A DNA stretch of 64,000 nucleotides from Jacaranda mimosifolia (taxonomy: Eukaryota; Streptophyta; Magnoliopsida; Lamiales; Bignoniaceae). The position numbers were made by a program, and so were the translations under genes. Location of the stretch: positions 31,084,710 to 31,148,709 of the forward strand of contig CM032120.1 of NCBI GenBank assembly GCA_018894105.1, in the 5' to 3' direction. Numbering within the stretch: position 1 is the stretch's first letter; every line of letters begins with the position of its first letter. Under the pieces are notes generated by a model. That model did not search any database, was not told the origin of the DNA, and saw only the letters and a program-made list of their open reading frames with translations. Shown in pieces: positions 12,896 through 26,431 of this stretch.

Positions 12896-13929
12896 AAGTT
12901 GGGAAACCTTCTCTTTATAAGCTATATAACCTATGCACATGTTTGGGGTGATTAGAATCAAAGTTAAGGAAAGGATACTACTGAATGAGAAACTCAAGGA
13001 GATGGTGGGCTAAGAATTTGCCTTTTACTTGCAATATAGACATTATGAGTTAAGATAAAGTTTTAGGATTGGTTTACAAGGATCTTGATTAGGACTGTTA
13101 AATCTCTTAAAAATTGAGAAACTAGCCATATCATATATGTGTTTAGGCTATGATCTCACAAACATTAAGGAAATGATTCTATCAAGGTTATAGACAATCA
13201 AGTGTGACCAAAAAATATATCAAAGTACAAAAGTTCTTGAGGTTCTTCTAATTGGTATCAATGGTGTATTCAAGTCTTTTCCAAATCAATAGTACAGTAG
13301 TGAACTTAACTAAGAAAAGGCTCAGTACGTATATGCTTATAAAGGAAACTTGGTATATGAGCATGACCTCTCATGCCTTTGGGGAACTTAAGTCAAAGGA
13401 TAAACTATTGTGCTTATGTTCAGGATTATTGCAATGGTGATTGCTTAAATGAAACAGAGAAAACATTTAAGAATTGAAAAATAGAAATTCTTGTTGATTA
13501 TGTATGCACTGGTAAATATGCTTTGGGTCAACCTAAGATTAACAAACACTTTAGATTTGAAATGAAATTAATATATTCAGTGGTTGGCAAAATAAGTAAA
13601 GAATAAGTATAAATATCACAAGGATAAAGGGCAACAGTTGGTTGAGAGTACTGTTTGAACGTTAGTAATGAATTTGATCTCTCACATTTTTGACTAAATG
13701 TCTCATGTGGAACTTAAGGAGTAACAAATGGGTTGTTCGAGACTATATCTGGAATGTTTAGTTTTTGTGAATCGGTAACTAACTATTTGTGAAGGTATGC
13801 CTTGTTATGAAGGCTAGCATGTTAGGTTTGAACTTGACTACTCCTTAATGTAAATATCATGTAAGTGTGAACTTGTGGTGTTGTTAGTTAGTTGATGTTG
13901 TAATAGTTTTTGTGATCTATTAAGTGACA
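12896..13929 (+). other. Unassigned internal region of the LTR element
   Basis: This sequence between the truncated LTR and the first recognisable pol fragment is neither LTR nor any gag or protease domain I can recognise. It may be heavily decayed internal sequence or filler from the deletion. No gene is supported. Confidence 0.4.
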
Positions 13930-14330
13930 GTATGCACATTTAACAAGTGCAGATTTTGAGTAAATAAATAGTTTTTCTTGGCATGTCATATCCCAAGATG
14001 GGGTAGAAGTTGATTCCTCTAAGATAAAGGCGATAGTCAACTCGAAAAGACTGGAAAACGTGACCGAAGTTTGCAGTTTTTTGGGTTTTGTTGGCTATTA
14101 ACGAAGATTTGTGTAGCACTTTTCTAAAATAGCTGGCACGTTGGTTAAATTAACTCAGAAATGTCAACCATTTGACTATAATAAGGACCTAAATATGAGA
14201 CAGTGCTGATGAATGAAAATGCTAGAAGGCTACAATTCTTCCATCACCTATCACCCGAAAAGGCAAATGTAGTGGCCAATGCCTTGAGCCCAAGAGCTAA
14301 GATGGCTCACTTATTGGTAGCAGGAGCACC
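13930..14330 (+). pseudogene. Ty3/gypsy pol fragment: end of reverse transcriptase and RNase H
   Basis: With frameshifts the plus strand reads NKCRF, HVISQDGVEVDSSKIKAIV, then VTEVCSFLGFVGY...RRFV..FSKIAG, the conserved end of Ty3/gypsy reverse transcriptase. After a deletion follows an RNase H tail with SITYHPEKANVVANAL...AKMAHLLV, where the family has HPGKANVVADALSR. Stops and single-base losses occur (the FLGHV motif is frameshifted), and the RNase H catalytic core is missing. In an intact element this enzyme copies the RNA genome into DNA. Confidence 0.88.
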
Positions 14331-14479
14331 AAAAAGCCTAAGAATGGGTGTTGTGTTGTAATCAATACAGAGAATGGGATTGCAAAGATAAGGATAGTTC
14401 GAATTATATGATGAAAGGCGACAAAACCCCACGCCTATAAGATATGGATAATGAAACAGAAGGAAAGAGTCGAAAGTTC

Positions 14480-14680
14480 TAGAGACTCTAAGTTCAATAC
14501 CTGTGATCAAGGTATTCTTCTGTTCCATAAGAAAATATGAGTGCCCGAAGGAAATGGAAGAGAGATTGTTAGATGAGGCACACAAGTCAAGATATACGAT
14601 GCATTCAAGAGGCATAAAGATGTATTGGAACTTGAAGAAGCAATCCTAGCGGAATGTAATGAAGAGATAATGTAGATCGA
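14480..14680 (+). pseudogene. Integrase zinc-binding (H2C2) fragment
   Basis: LLFHKKI and then VPEGNGREIV are followed by EAHKSRYTMHSRGIKMYWNLKK and RNVM. This matches the HHCC zinc-binding N-terminus of Ty3/gypsy integrase, where the family has EAHxSRYxxHPGxxKMYxDLK. A frameshift splits the two halves. The catalytic core that should follow is deleted, leaving only about 85 bases before the polypurine tract. Confidence 0.75.
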
Positions 14681-14750
14681 CTGTCTGAATCTACTTATTT
14701 TCTGCTAGTCGAAATAGTACTCATATGAGAATTTGGGACTAGATTCTTTT

Positions 14751-14764
14751 AAGAGGGGAAGGCC
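14751..14764 (+). other. Polypurine tract of the LTR element
   Basis: AAGAGGGGAAGGCC sits directly against the TG of the right LTR, the position and composition expected of the plus-strand primer for reverse transcription. It follows a decayed pol C-terminus (…LGLDSFKRG), as usual in Ty3/gypsy elements. Confidence 0.8.
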
Positions 14765-17700
14765 TGTAACACCCCTAAAATTTAGTATTTTTGAAAAATA
14801 AGGATTTAAAAATCAAGGTACGGGTATGTCGGATTTTAGTACTCGAAAAATAAATAAAAATGACTTGATTGTAAGAATTTTGTAAGTTTTGGGGTCAATT
14901 CACAATTTGATGAGACTTGATTGACTGACATTTGGAAAGTTTTGAGGGTCAAAGTGGGATTGTTTTGGGTCAACTAGGTGAATGTGAGGTACTAAGAAGG
15001 TTGGGGACTGATATTGAAGATGGAAGAACCTTTAAGGACTTGATTGAAAGCCGGGGTAAAGTCTTAGGGATCAAATCAGAATTTTTGAAATATGATTTTA
15101 TATACAGTTTTTCCCCCGGCATTTCACCATTCTTCACCAAACACCATCTTCAACCTCCCGTCAACCCTCTGGTGATCACCTCCGACGATACCCTAAAATG
15201 AAAAACCAAACCGATATACAACTTCTCCTCTTCACCAGCAAACCGGCGACACCACATGCACGACAAACCGAGTAGTGGAGCCACCGAAAATTAAGACTGA
15301 AAGTTGGCCGACGGCTGAGGTTGATGGGTTTCTATTTTTCGGCGGCCAAGTTGGGTTCCGGGGTATGGGTTTTGTAGAACTCAGCTCGTGGAGTAGCTAG
15401 GTACCTCCGGTTTCCAATTTGAGTGGCGGATGGCGGCGGAATTCAGAGAGAACCGATGTGGCGGAGGTGGTGTAGTGACATTTTCAAGTCAATTGAACCT
15501 TAAGGTAATGGCTTTTCGTAAAATTAACTTTGGGGTTTGCTTAGTTGAGTCAAAAGCCACATTTTGGTGGTGGTTTGGGTCAATTTCGGAGGCCGCGAAC
15601 GGCAGCACGACAATAGAGTTGGGATAGTTTCGTCAGCTCATCATAACGATCATGGCGATGCTCTCAACTTGTGATTTTGAGGCTTTGTTAAGCACTTCTT
15701 GGGTAAAAGAGTTGGAATTGAGAAGTTTGGATTTAAGCTTTGGATCCTTTGAATTTTCTTCCAAGAACTTGAATTGTGGTAAGGTTAGAAATTGGATATA
15801 TGACTTGTGTATATATTTGTGCCATGCATGGATATACATTTGATTAGTGGACCCGGATTGGCATTATTTCATGATAATTTTGGGAATAATTGAGTTAATG
15901 GGAAGAGAAACCCCTAAATCTTATATTATGTCAAAGAGGATGGAGAATTGATATAAGAATTGGACTTCTAAACGATGCATGTATGATTTTAACCATTTAG
16001 CTGACTCAGATTTAGTATATTATGTGATGATTTTGGTTAAATAAGTGAATTAGGTGTTAAAAACCCTAATTTTATGGATTTAAGACCTAAGTAACAATAA
16101 TTAGGTTAATTAAGATAATTAGGCTATTACTTTGATTTGGGATAATGATATGAGGTTAATTATATAATTAAGGACCCGATTGTATTCCTTTATCAGAACC
16201 AGCATTATTAGCATGTTTTATCAAATCTACCAATTTAGCTGATTAAGTATCAATTTTAGACCGCTACTTGTATAAATGTGATTATATGGTCGAATGAGGA
16301 TCTTGATTGTGGATCTATTCTTTTGAATTAGGTGACGAAGAAGTGGGTCCCGCGGGCCAATAGTCGGTGACTATATTTTTTAGACTACAAGGTGAGGTCT
16401 GCCAATCTGGCACCTTTTTTGTACCTACCTGTTGTTGTGATAAACCCCTGTGAGGGTTTCTATTTTTGCATCGTACTTGTTGAAAATTCGTATATTATTT
16501 GAGATCTCGATTGTTATTTGTTTCTAGTGTGTACACCCCTGTGAGGGTTATTGCTTGTTTCTATTCTGGTGTCCAGAACTCTTATTATATTATTTGTTTT
16601 CTATCTATTATACCTCATAGCCTTGCCAGCTGACCCTGTATTACTTGTTAGCTTCTTATAAACGTGTTGATTGTTCAAGAAATCTTGTCGGTCCAGTGTT
16701 CTACTGTATTTTTCCTTGTTGGCTCATTTTGTGACTCTGAAATGGCCTTGCCGGCCAGTATATTGAATGTTCCAACCTGTACCTTGTCATATTCAGGATT
16801 ATTGTGTTAAAGGTTAAGTTCTTATCTGTTGGCATTATATCTTTTCAACCCATAGGATGCCATGGGCGGTTTTCAACTCATGGGATGTTATGGGCGATTT
16901 TCACCCGGAGGGACACCAAGGGGGGTTTAGGCCCGAGGCTAGGTCCGAAATACGGCTGGACAGAACAGACCAACAGAAGTATATCTTCTGGCTAGTACTC
17001 ACCTATGATCTTGGCTTACAGGTAGCTGGAGGTAGCAAATTATGAGTGATGGGATCCGGCATGTGATCAACCATGCCATAAAAACAAATTATCACCTGCT
17101 GAGCTGAATGCTCGAGCAATGGAGCGATAAGGAAATTTTATTTATAGTGTATTGATGTCCGATACTAGCAATTATAATTTGATCTAGGAGTAATCAGGTT
17201 GGAATGACCAACATATGTTAAGTTCGATATCATATGTGTCATGTACTCTATTGATCATGTTAAAAATTCTTGCTTATTACCGAATTTTTTTCATATTGAA
17301 AAGTCTTGCTTATTACTGAATTTGTTTATTGATTGTTGTATCTCAATAGCTTTCCTTTGAATCCTATCATTTTCTTCTCCCTCCCTAAATCCTTAGAACT
17401 TACCCTCCTGTACTATTTTGATTTTTCTCAGACAGGAATAGGTGAAGAACTCAGACCTCAGGCCTAGACATGAACATGTTCTGTAATAGATTAGGTGTTT
17501 GAATGTATATATGGAATCATCTGATTGTTAAACCTGGACTTGAGATGTTGTGATGTGTCATGAATGATAATGAAATTCCTAGAGGCATGTTTTTATTTTG
17601 TTAAGTGTTAAGAAATAGACTATGGTATTTAATTAGTGTTTGGACGGGGTTCGTTTAAGTTAAAATCTATTGTTGTTTCTATTAGGTCTGAAAATTTTCT

Positions 17701-17790
17701 TATGGGCCTATGGCTTGTTTATGGCTTATTATTTAAGATTGAACTGAGTAGCGCCTCATCTTAGGTGCTATCCCGAGATGGGGCATTACA
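14765..17790 (+). repeat. Complete right LTR (3,026 bp)
   Basis: The LTR runs from TGTAACACCCC to GGGGCATTACA. A CG-rich part (about 15,150-15,620) and several CCCCTGTGAGGGTT motifs (for example near 16,447 and 16,536) recur in the solo LTR at 24,723-28,402. Open frames inside it (15,430-15,627 and others) are not conserved in the other copies and are not called as genes. Confidence 0.9.
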
Positions 17791-17795
17791 ATAAG

Positions 17796-20240
17796 ATTCC
17801 ATAGCTAAATTTTTTCTTTAAATTAAAAAATGAATAATATTTTTTAAATATAAATCTACACTTAATATGAATTTATGTTTGTAAAATTACAAATTAATAT
17901 CCATAATATCAAATATAAAATAGTTTAATTAGCTAAATACGTGTATGATTTTATAAATTTTGAAAATTAATTACTTTTTGAAAATAAAAATTAACTCTTT
18001 TTTAGGTAATAATAAATTATAAACTATTGAGAAAAAAATAAAAATAGGGACTTATTTACTACAAGACAACATATATTTAAACACTTTTAAAGAATATAAT
18101 TCAATTATTAAAAAAATATGGGGGATGAAATTAATATTTTACACTTATCATAAGTCACAATATTTAAACCCTTTTAAAGAGGATAATTCAATTATTAAAA
18201 AAAGATGGGGATGAAATTGATATTCCACAATTATCAGAAGTTACAATTATAAACATCCAAACAATTGAATGTATTAAAATTAGGATATCCAAACTAATCT
18301 AGACTATTATATATAGTACAATGGCATGAGACTCTTAATTTTGCAATTTTAATCAAATTCTAAATTCTCATAATTTTTAGGTTGCTAATTAAATTAAAAA
18401 ATTCCGTTGGTTGTTAATTACTCATCTTTATCTAATAAAAGATTTGGCACAATATTATCTTTTTAAAATTACGTATATTGATGGGATAATACAAAAGATT
18501 TTCAAATAGTTAACATTTTCTACTTCATAAGAAAACCTATATAAAGAATTGTGAGATTTAATACATATATTATAAGAAAATGCAAATTTTTCAATAGAAT
18601 TTTGAAAAGGAAAAGTCGAAAATTTCTATCACAATGGACTTTTCCAAGTGATTTCTAGCATAGTTCTAATGGACTTTTATTGGAAACTTTTCTGAAGATT
18701 TTCGACGAGATATTTCATCGGTATTTTATATGTTGAGTTAATATTTTCTTCTTTTCGATGAATTTCTGTCAAAAAATTCGTAGGAAGTTAAATTATTCGA
18801 ATCTTTAATTCTCTATTTTTTAAATTTAGTATATTATTATTATTATTACTATTATTATTATTATTAAAATATTTGTAGCCCGTACCTTAACATGGATTTA
18901 TAACTTGAGACTTTAATTTTCTTATTTTTTAATTATAATATATTTTTGTCATTATTTATATTTTATAAAAAAATTTACACCATGTGCCTTAATACGAAAT
19001 ATATATAATAATATAAAATATTTTTAAGTTTTACTTAATATTAATTTACCATATTATGTTTATTCTAATTGATACTATTTGGCGTTATTAGTTAGCTATT
19101 CAAAAATATATCTTTTGAAAAATAATAGTATTGTAATTGAATATACAAAATAATATTATATTTATAAAAACACAATAAATTAGTTGTAAATTTATAAAGT
19201 AATTTAATTTAATTGAGTAAATATTGCATAACATGGGGTTTATGTTAGTAATTTAAATAAGCAAACAAAGTACTATGTACTGGTTATATATTTTTCAAAT
19301 AATAAATCCTACATTTTCTAATCACATTCAATCTTATCATTACAATGAAACGAGCCCCTTAAGAATAACAAGTGATTTGCACTAGTAACATCAATATTTA
19401 AAAGTAGACCACAACTAAATGATAGCCAAGTAAATGCAAGTTACTTTTATTTAAGTAACCGCCAGCTAAAGAAAGCAAAATTGGTTGCAACAAGTGAAAG
19501 CAGTAAACTCCTTGAAACAAGAATATCAATATATCTTATGAATTAGTGAATGAAGGGCATGATACTTTTAACAAAAAAGATTTTTCGAGTGGCAACTCTT
19601 TGAAGCTACTTGTATTCGGTAATTAATTAATAACATTATGAAGTGAAATTAAAACCTTTTATATTGACAAATTATTTTTTTCTATAGAGGTCATTTAGTC
19701 AAATCATGTTAAACTTATGTTTAAATTGTTTTAGAGCTTATGTGATGCTTGGAATTCTTTCATAACACTAAAAATAGTATTTGACACCCATTCGTGATGA
19801 AGTTATGTTATTAGATCCAAATCATTTTGTAACAATATAAAACATTCTTGATTCAATCAGATTATAGGTATATAAACTTTAACGCAAGAAAAGTATTAGA
19901 TTTAGACCTACTAATTTCTATTATAATTTCCTATATATGAAAATAAAAGTAGGAGTAGAAAAGAAATATACTAATTTTATTTGCATACTTACATTTTTGA
20001 AGATGATGTATATTTATTTCACATTACCAAGAAAAAAATACTTATCCATATGAATCTATGATGTTGAACTTGATGTTTACTTTATTTTACTTGACATGAT
20101 GAGTTTAGGACCTATTAAACCTATTGAGATTCGTCTTCAAGTTGAGGAGAGAAAGGGGATAGTGAGAAGTTGCCTTTAAATGTAGGAGCTAATTCAATAG
20201 CTCTTTCTCTAAGTGAGGCCTTGGGATGTGACAAGCACAA
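17796..20240. other. Intergenic AT-rich sequence
   Basis: No gene is seen. It holds an 87-bp tandem duplication (18,074-18,246) and a TTA/ATT microsatellite (about 18,832-18,866); the rest is AT-rich sequence without recognisable element ends. Confidence 0.45.
18074..18246. repeat. 87-bp tandem duplication
   Basis: Two adjacent units start TATTTAAAC at 18,074 and 18,161. Both contain the TAATTCAATTATTAAAAAAA block and the GGGGATGAAATT block, then end in a TCACAA or TTACAA block. They differ at scattered bases, so the duplication is not recent. Confidence 0.85.
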
Positions 20241-20249
20241 AAAGCAACT

Positions 20250-22240
20250 CAAATCAAAATAGTGGCAATATTTTGATATATTTCCTTGCGAAAAAATGAG
20301 ATACATAATTAAAGTGTAAAACTTGTGGAGCCTCTTATTATGTTAATAGTAGAATAGGTACATGTAGTTTGCAATGTCATATCTAAAAACAGTGCTCTTG
20401 ATAAAAAAAGCTCATGATATTGTTCAATGCTTAATAAATTAATTGAGCCTTTGCTATTTAGTCACCAAAGTTTAACCAATACAAATTTAGAGGGTTGCTA
20501 GTCTTGGTTAATCTAAAGCATGAATTATCATTTTACTTTGCGGAATATGAGGCTATTGGATAGGTCTTCACTTATTTGGAACCGCAAGTATGTCACTTAA
20601 ATAAAATATAAATAGGTTGATATTCTTAAGATGCATAGAAATAAAATGAATATAATTGCTCATGAGTTGCATCTATGCCAAAGAAAAATATATTTCACTT
20701 CAGATTTATGGACTTCTAATGTGATTGATGGTTATATTTGTTTGACTGCACACTTTTTTTTTTATTTTGATTGGTTGCTACGAAAGAGAATCATTAACTT
20801 TTCTTACATGTCACTATTTCGCTCTAGCATTGCATTATGTGATAAAAATAGTAGTTTCTTAGCTGGTTGGGGCATTGATTAAAAAATGTTTTATAATCAC
20901 CTAAAACAATGTTGCTGCAAATGATGTATTTGTTGATTATATGAGGAATCAACTTGCTACAAAATATTTATTATTGGATAATGGTTAGTTTCTCCACGTA
21001 TGTAGTTGCACACAAATTCTTAGTTGTGCAAGAATTTGAAAAAAATTGACAACTTCCTGAGAAAGTTCGTGGTGTGTGAAGTATGTTAAAGGTATTCAAG
21101 TAAAAAAGTAAAAGTTTCCAGAATATGTCCAATACTTCAATTGATTCGAGAAAAGGTCTAAGGCAAGATGTTCCTACTTGATGAAATTCTACCTAGCTAC
21201 TTAATGTTTTCTAGTGCTTTGTATTATCATTATGCTTTTAATTATTTAAGATTGGTTGACTCCAATTTCACTCATTGTCCATCTGTTAATGACTGAGGAA
21301 AGGTTGAAAATTTTGGAAATTCCTTGAGGTTTTCTATGAGGCCACAAATTTATTTTCTAAAGTGAAATATTCTATCACAAACTTGTACTTTCCAACAATC
21401 TCTAGAGTTAAGTTTACACATTAAATTAAGAGTTGAGAAGTAGTAACGTTTTCATGAGATCAATGACAACTCAAATGTTTGACAAATTTGATAAGTATTG
21501 AACGGGTCACAACATTTAATTGCCAATGCTATGATATTTGATATGAGGTATAATATGCAATTTGTTGAATGTAGTTATAATAAACTCCACGCACCTGATA
21601 ATAACGAGTTAAGAGAAGTAAAAAGTAAATTGAATTCTTTGTTGATGAATATATGTGCTATGTTTGCAAGCTGACTACTACCAGTACATGTGCACCTTCA
21701 ATTCATGCTCTAATCTGATGGTTTGTTTTACTAGAAGTGCATTTTTTATGGATGTTTTGATGGTAAATACATTATTTTATTAGCATTATATTGAAATTAT
21801 ATTTTAATATATTTGACTTCTTTGCAAGTTAATTTTAGATTTGACGTAACATCTGTAAATGTATGAATTGTTTATTAGCTTTGAGTAATGCATTAATAAT
21901 TTCATTTAAGATTTTAAAGTTTGAGGCTTTTCTTTAATTTTAAAATTTATTTCCCAAAAGAATCAATTGGAACTCTATTTGGTAGAACCAAAGCTTTAAA
22001 GATTAGGCAAACTTGATATTCTTCCATATCGGAAAGTTTACCAATTTAGGTACCTTGAACTTGTACAAGTTGTAGGAGATGTCTTGATTGTTCTAATTCT
22101 TAGAGTTGCTTCTTGGTTAGCTTTTAGCATAGGTGGTAGGATACTTGACCAATATCCTAGTATAATGAAGCTTGAAGTTGTAGAGGTATTGATATATCCT
22201 AGAGCTTAATTTTCTAAACAAAAAGGATGTGAGTGATTTA
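20250..22240 (+). pseudogene. hAT-superfamily transposase pseudogene (BED finger, RICESLEEPER-like)
   Basis: Plus-strand fragments in shifting frames follow the order of a plant hAT transposase. A BED zinc finger (about 20,250-20,390) has VWQYFDIFPCEK and then CKTCG...GTCSLQCH. Next comes the RNase H-like start KIYFTSDLWTSNVIDGYICLTAHF...DWLLRKRIINF (about 20,680-20,790), then AANDVFVDYMRNQLATKYL. A C-terminal dimerisation block (about 22,010-22,210) has LDILPYWKVYQFRYLEL followed by AFSIGGRILDQYPS and VVEVLIYPRA. Many stops and frameshifts make it inactive. The family cuts and pastes DNA with 8-bp target duplications, and some members are domesticated (DAYSLEEPER), but the damage here rules that out. 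No TIRs were found. Confidence 0.88.
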
Positions 22241-23185
22241 TTGATGTTTTTATCTATGATTTATTTTACTAATATTTTTAATATTCTATATTCTTTTTTA
22301 AGGAATAAATAATGTGAGATTGGAGAGGATTTGACTAAAATGTAATAGGTATATTAGGAATATCAATATTGATCGCTCAAGCACTAGAACTGACATTTAC
22401 GGACATTTGCACATCTTTGGCATTGAAAAGTAAATGATTTATTATTTGCTAAAATTAAATTTTAAAAAGCTTTAAATTTTAGCACTCTGATTATTGATTT
22501 AGTTACTTATTTTTGTTGTCATGTTTTAATATTTCTTTTGTGGAGTTTTGGTTTGTGAATCGTAGAAGAAACTAGCTGCTGGCTAAAGAAAATTTTCAAA
22601 TTTTCATAAAGAATTCAATATGTTTTTTGCCTTCTGACCTTACTTTTTATTATTTAACGGTTAATCATGCATTTAGTGGTTGTTATCAAGATTCTAATTG
22701 AATAGTTTTGTTTGTTAATTTTTGGTATTTGGAGTGCTCGTGGATAATATGACAATATTTTTAAAAATTTTATGCTCATACCTAAATGTTTATATCGTAG
22801 TAGTGTTTATTGTTAAATGGTATATGAATATTTTATCATTTGATGTTGGGGATGCTTAATTGATTAATATTTTATGTTAATTTGAATACTGATTGGAATC
22901 TAAGGATTGATGATGTTGGTTAAAATTTTGAATTTGAATGTTATTTTTAATGGAAGTTTAAAAACACAGTTCTAAACTTATGATCAACTATAATGTTCGA
23001 GTTCATAAATAAGAAGTGAAATATGTAGATCATATTAAATTTATCAGATTACCAGATTAGGTTTATTGGGTTGTTGGGTAATTTGATTTTCAATAAAGGT
23101 ATCTAAACCTCACTTGATCTTTTGTAAGTTAGGTAAGAGTTGAGCCTTCAAGTAGGGTTGGATTAAATTTGGTATTTTTACGTTA
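22241..23185. other. Intergenic, no supported gene
   Basis: AT-rich sequence downstream of the hAT remnant. It may include the 3' part of that element, but I could not recognise a terminus. Confidence 0.4.
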
Positions 23186-23328
23186 CCAACATGTGCACGG
23201 AGTGACGCATCGAAAATAATTTTAGTATTGAAATAATTCATTTTATAATAACATTTATTTTACTTCATGTGATTAAAAAATGAATTATAATTATTTTTGG
23301 TATTTAAAAAATATCTATTACTAATTAA
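23186..23328 (-). repeat. Helitron-like terminal repeat, left piece (interrupted)
   Basis: From the ATGTGCACGGAGTGACGCATCG motif onward, this segment is closely similar to 34,708-34,850, with shared blocks ATTTTATAATAA, ATTTATTTTACTTCAT, TGAATTATAA and CTATTACTAATTAA. Read on the minus strand the motif is a GC-rich short palindrome near the end, as in the 3' ends of plant Helitrons. Here the CTAGT end is not preserved. The repeat is interrupted at 23,328 by the CACTA-like element and appears to resume at 28,891. Confidence 0.55.
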
Positions 23329-26230
23329 CAATACAAGAAAAATTGCGTTTGGTAGCATTAAAAAGTTCAATTTAAATATTGTTGTAGTGACAATTTTATA
23401 TTCAATGGTATTTTTTAAAAGTGTCACTTGTAGCAGTGTAGTTAAAGGTATATGTGTCATTAATTTACCTCCATTGTGACATTAATAAAATGCAGCAAAA
23501 AAAGTATTAGATGGTATATTAAAATATCACAAAAGACCAAAGTGCCATTAAAGACACTTTTAAATGGCATGTTAATATGCCACTAAAAATACATGTATTG
23601 ACACATTAAAACGTCATCAAAATTCCTATAAATGACAAGGTAGTACGTCACAAAAAATACAATAAATGAAATATTAAAATGTCAAAAAAATAATTTTAAA
23701 TAACATGCTAATGTGCCATAAAAAATGAATATAGTAATGCTAAAATGCTGCAAAAGATAGCTTGCCATAAAAATTAATTAAATAACATGCTAAATTAAAT
23801 GACAAAAAAGATTCCTTTGAGTAACATCTTAATCTACCTCCAGTAGCCCATATATGAGACTCCAATATGCTCCAATTGCTCTATATAAGACTCAAATCTA
23901 TGATATTTTACTTGCAAAGATATGAGTTTACCATCAAGCTACTCACCAAACGTTCATTATTCAAAAATATTATTATATTATTATATTTTTAAAGAATATT
24001 TTCTCTATTATTTAAATATATGCTCGAAATTATTATATTAAATAATACATTTGAAAAAGTGTGAGACATTAAATTTAGAGATACAAAATATTCAAAAAAT
24101 AATGTATAGTTGAGGAGAAAAAGGGACAAAAACTTAAAATTTTGATAATTCTTTAAAAATGTGGTTAATTTAGTTGATACATTAAAATTATATTAAGTAG
24201 TTAATTTAATCAATGCATTATGATAGATATAAATTTATAAACTTTTACAGTTATTAATAACTATATACTTTATCTAATTAAATACTTTTAACATATAATT
24301 ATATTAGTAATTTAAACAAAATTATGTATTATAATATTTTTAATCAATTACCATTAAGCGTTATATTATATTATTTTTTATTACAATCATTATATTTGTT
24401 AATGTGGCACTATACTATAAAACAATGTTAAATTCGATGTCCACTAAATAATTTGCGGTATCTGTTACAAATGACACCATAAATAAATATGAATACTATT
24501 TTTAAGAAAAAAATTAGTATATTTATGTTGGCATTTTCAATCAAACATCACTATTTCTTTTGTCATTTATGCCACTAAATATTATATTATAGTGATATTT
24601 TTTAACAATTATCACCATATTTCTCTTTTTGTTATTACACTACCGGATGTCACTAAGTTAGTGCCACTAAATATTTTGTGACATTTTTTCTAAGTGACAC
24701 CATAAATAAATATGAGTGATATTGTAACACCCCTAAAATTTGGTATTTGAAAAAATAAGGATTTAGAAATCAAGATATTGGTTGGTCAAATTTTAGGGAT
24801 CGAAAAATAAATAAAAAGGATTTAATTGTATAGAAATTGAAAGTTTTGGGGTCGAATTGCAATATGAAAAGACTTGATTGACTGACATTTGGAAAGATTT
24901 GTGGGTCAAAGTGGGAATATTTTGGGTCAACTAGGTGAATGTGAGGCACTAAGGAGTTGGGGGACTGAATTGAAGAATGTTAAAGCCTTGAAGGACTTAA
25001 TTGGAACCTAGCTCAAAGATTTGGGGGTCAAAAACCTAATTTTCAAAAGTACATTTATTATAGCAAATTCAACCCTATATTTCTTCATTTCTTCATCCAA
25101 AACCCACTATCTCCACCCCGGCAATCTTCTCCGGTGAGCCCTAAATTGCCAAACCAAGCCCTTCACAATCTTCCCCTCACTCCCAGGATCAATCCCACAC
25201 CTCATGTATCCCGTTTCAATCGGCGGACCACCAGGAACATTAAGCCGAAGGTGAGTGACGGCGGGAGGTGATGAGCGCGACAGTTCCAACGACGGAACCT
25301 AAACTCTAAGCGGGGGGTTTCTAATGGGTTTAGCTCAATGAGTGTCCCGGTACCTTTAATTTGGTGAACAGGCTGGTGATGAAGGAGAATTAGGTGTAGT
25401 GGCGAGTGGTATTGCAGCGGCTTCAAGGCTCCAATGGACCCTCAATTCAGTGGCAAAAGGAAAAATTAAAGTGGGCATTGTGTTATTCGAGCTAAGAGGC
25501 ATCTTTTGGTGGTGGTGTTGGCCATCTCTGATAGTGGCGACGATGCGGCAAAGTTGAGATAGAATCTTCGCCTCATCGCGACGATCATAATGTATAGGTT
25601 CATGGTTTCGAAGTTTCGATAAGGACCTTTTGGGTAAATTACTGGGAGTTTGGATTTGAAATTTGTATTGTTATTTCTTACCGAACCTTATATTATGCTA
25701 AGAAAAATAAAGAAATTAATTAATGATTTGTATATATATCCTCTATGCATGGATTATTATATAGCTTAGGGGACCAAATTTGTATTGTTATAAGATAATT
25801 TTAGGTTAATTAAGTTTATTGGAGGATTAAACCCTATTTTCTAGATTTGAGACCTAAGTAATAAAATAGGGTTATTGGGGATAATTGGACTGTTAATATT
25901 GACTTGGCGTGATATCACGAGGTTAATTATGTAATTAAGGACCTGATTTTACCTCATTAATCGGAATCGATATGAACCCCATAAATATTCCGTAATAATG
26001 GCATGATTAGCACATTTGTAACAAAAATGCCAAACGAATCCTAAAACTACCGTATTAATCGAACAACTATTGATTTTGGACTGTTAATAGTGTGATTGTA
26101 ATTATTAAGGATTATTAGGGTTGAATGAGGATTTTAACTGTAAACCTATTCTTTTGGATTAGGTGACGAGGAGTTGGGTCCCGCGGACCAGTAGTCAGTG
26201 ACCGCAGTTTTCTGAGGCTATGAAGGTGAG

Positions 26231-26431
26231 GGTCTACCGATTGGTACTTGTTTTCTGTAAGCCTATTCATTAATTGTTGTACCTTGTGAGGGTTTAACCT
26301 CTTGGGTATTTGTTTTGTATGGCATGTGAGGATCTACCAATTGGTACTTATTTTCTATAAGCTTATTCATTAATTGTTGTATCTTATAAGGGTCTAACCT
26401 CTTAGGCATTTGTTTTGTATGCCCTATGAGA
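26231..26431 (+). repeat. 100-bp tandem duplication inside the solo LTR
   Basis: A unit starting GTCTACCGATTGGTACTTG at about 26,232 is repeated from about 26,332 (ATCTACCAATTGGTACTTA). A third start is seen near 26,432 (GTCTGCCAATCTGGCA). The LTR at 14,765-17,790 has only one such start (16,397), so the expansion arose in this copy or its source lineage. Confidence 0.8.

Larger units (their letters stand above)
12108..17790 (+). mobile_element. Ty3/gypsy LTR retrotransposon, internally deleted, about 3-kb LTRs
   Basis: The element begins TGTAACACCCC and ends GGGGCATTACA, with a perfect 5-bp duplication (ATAAG) on both sides. The right LTR is complete at 3,026 bp (14,765-17,790). The left LTR keeps only its first roughly 790 bp (12,108-12,895). 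The internal region keeps fragments of reverse transcriptase/RNase H and integrase plus the polypurine tract, while gag, protease and the integrase core are missing. The RT motifs and long LTRs suggest a chromovirus lineage such as Tekay, which is inference. Two more LTRs with the same termini lie at 24,723-28,402 and 29,045-31,981. Confidence 0.93.
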
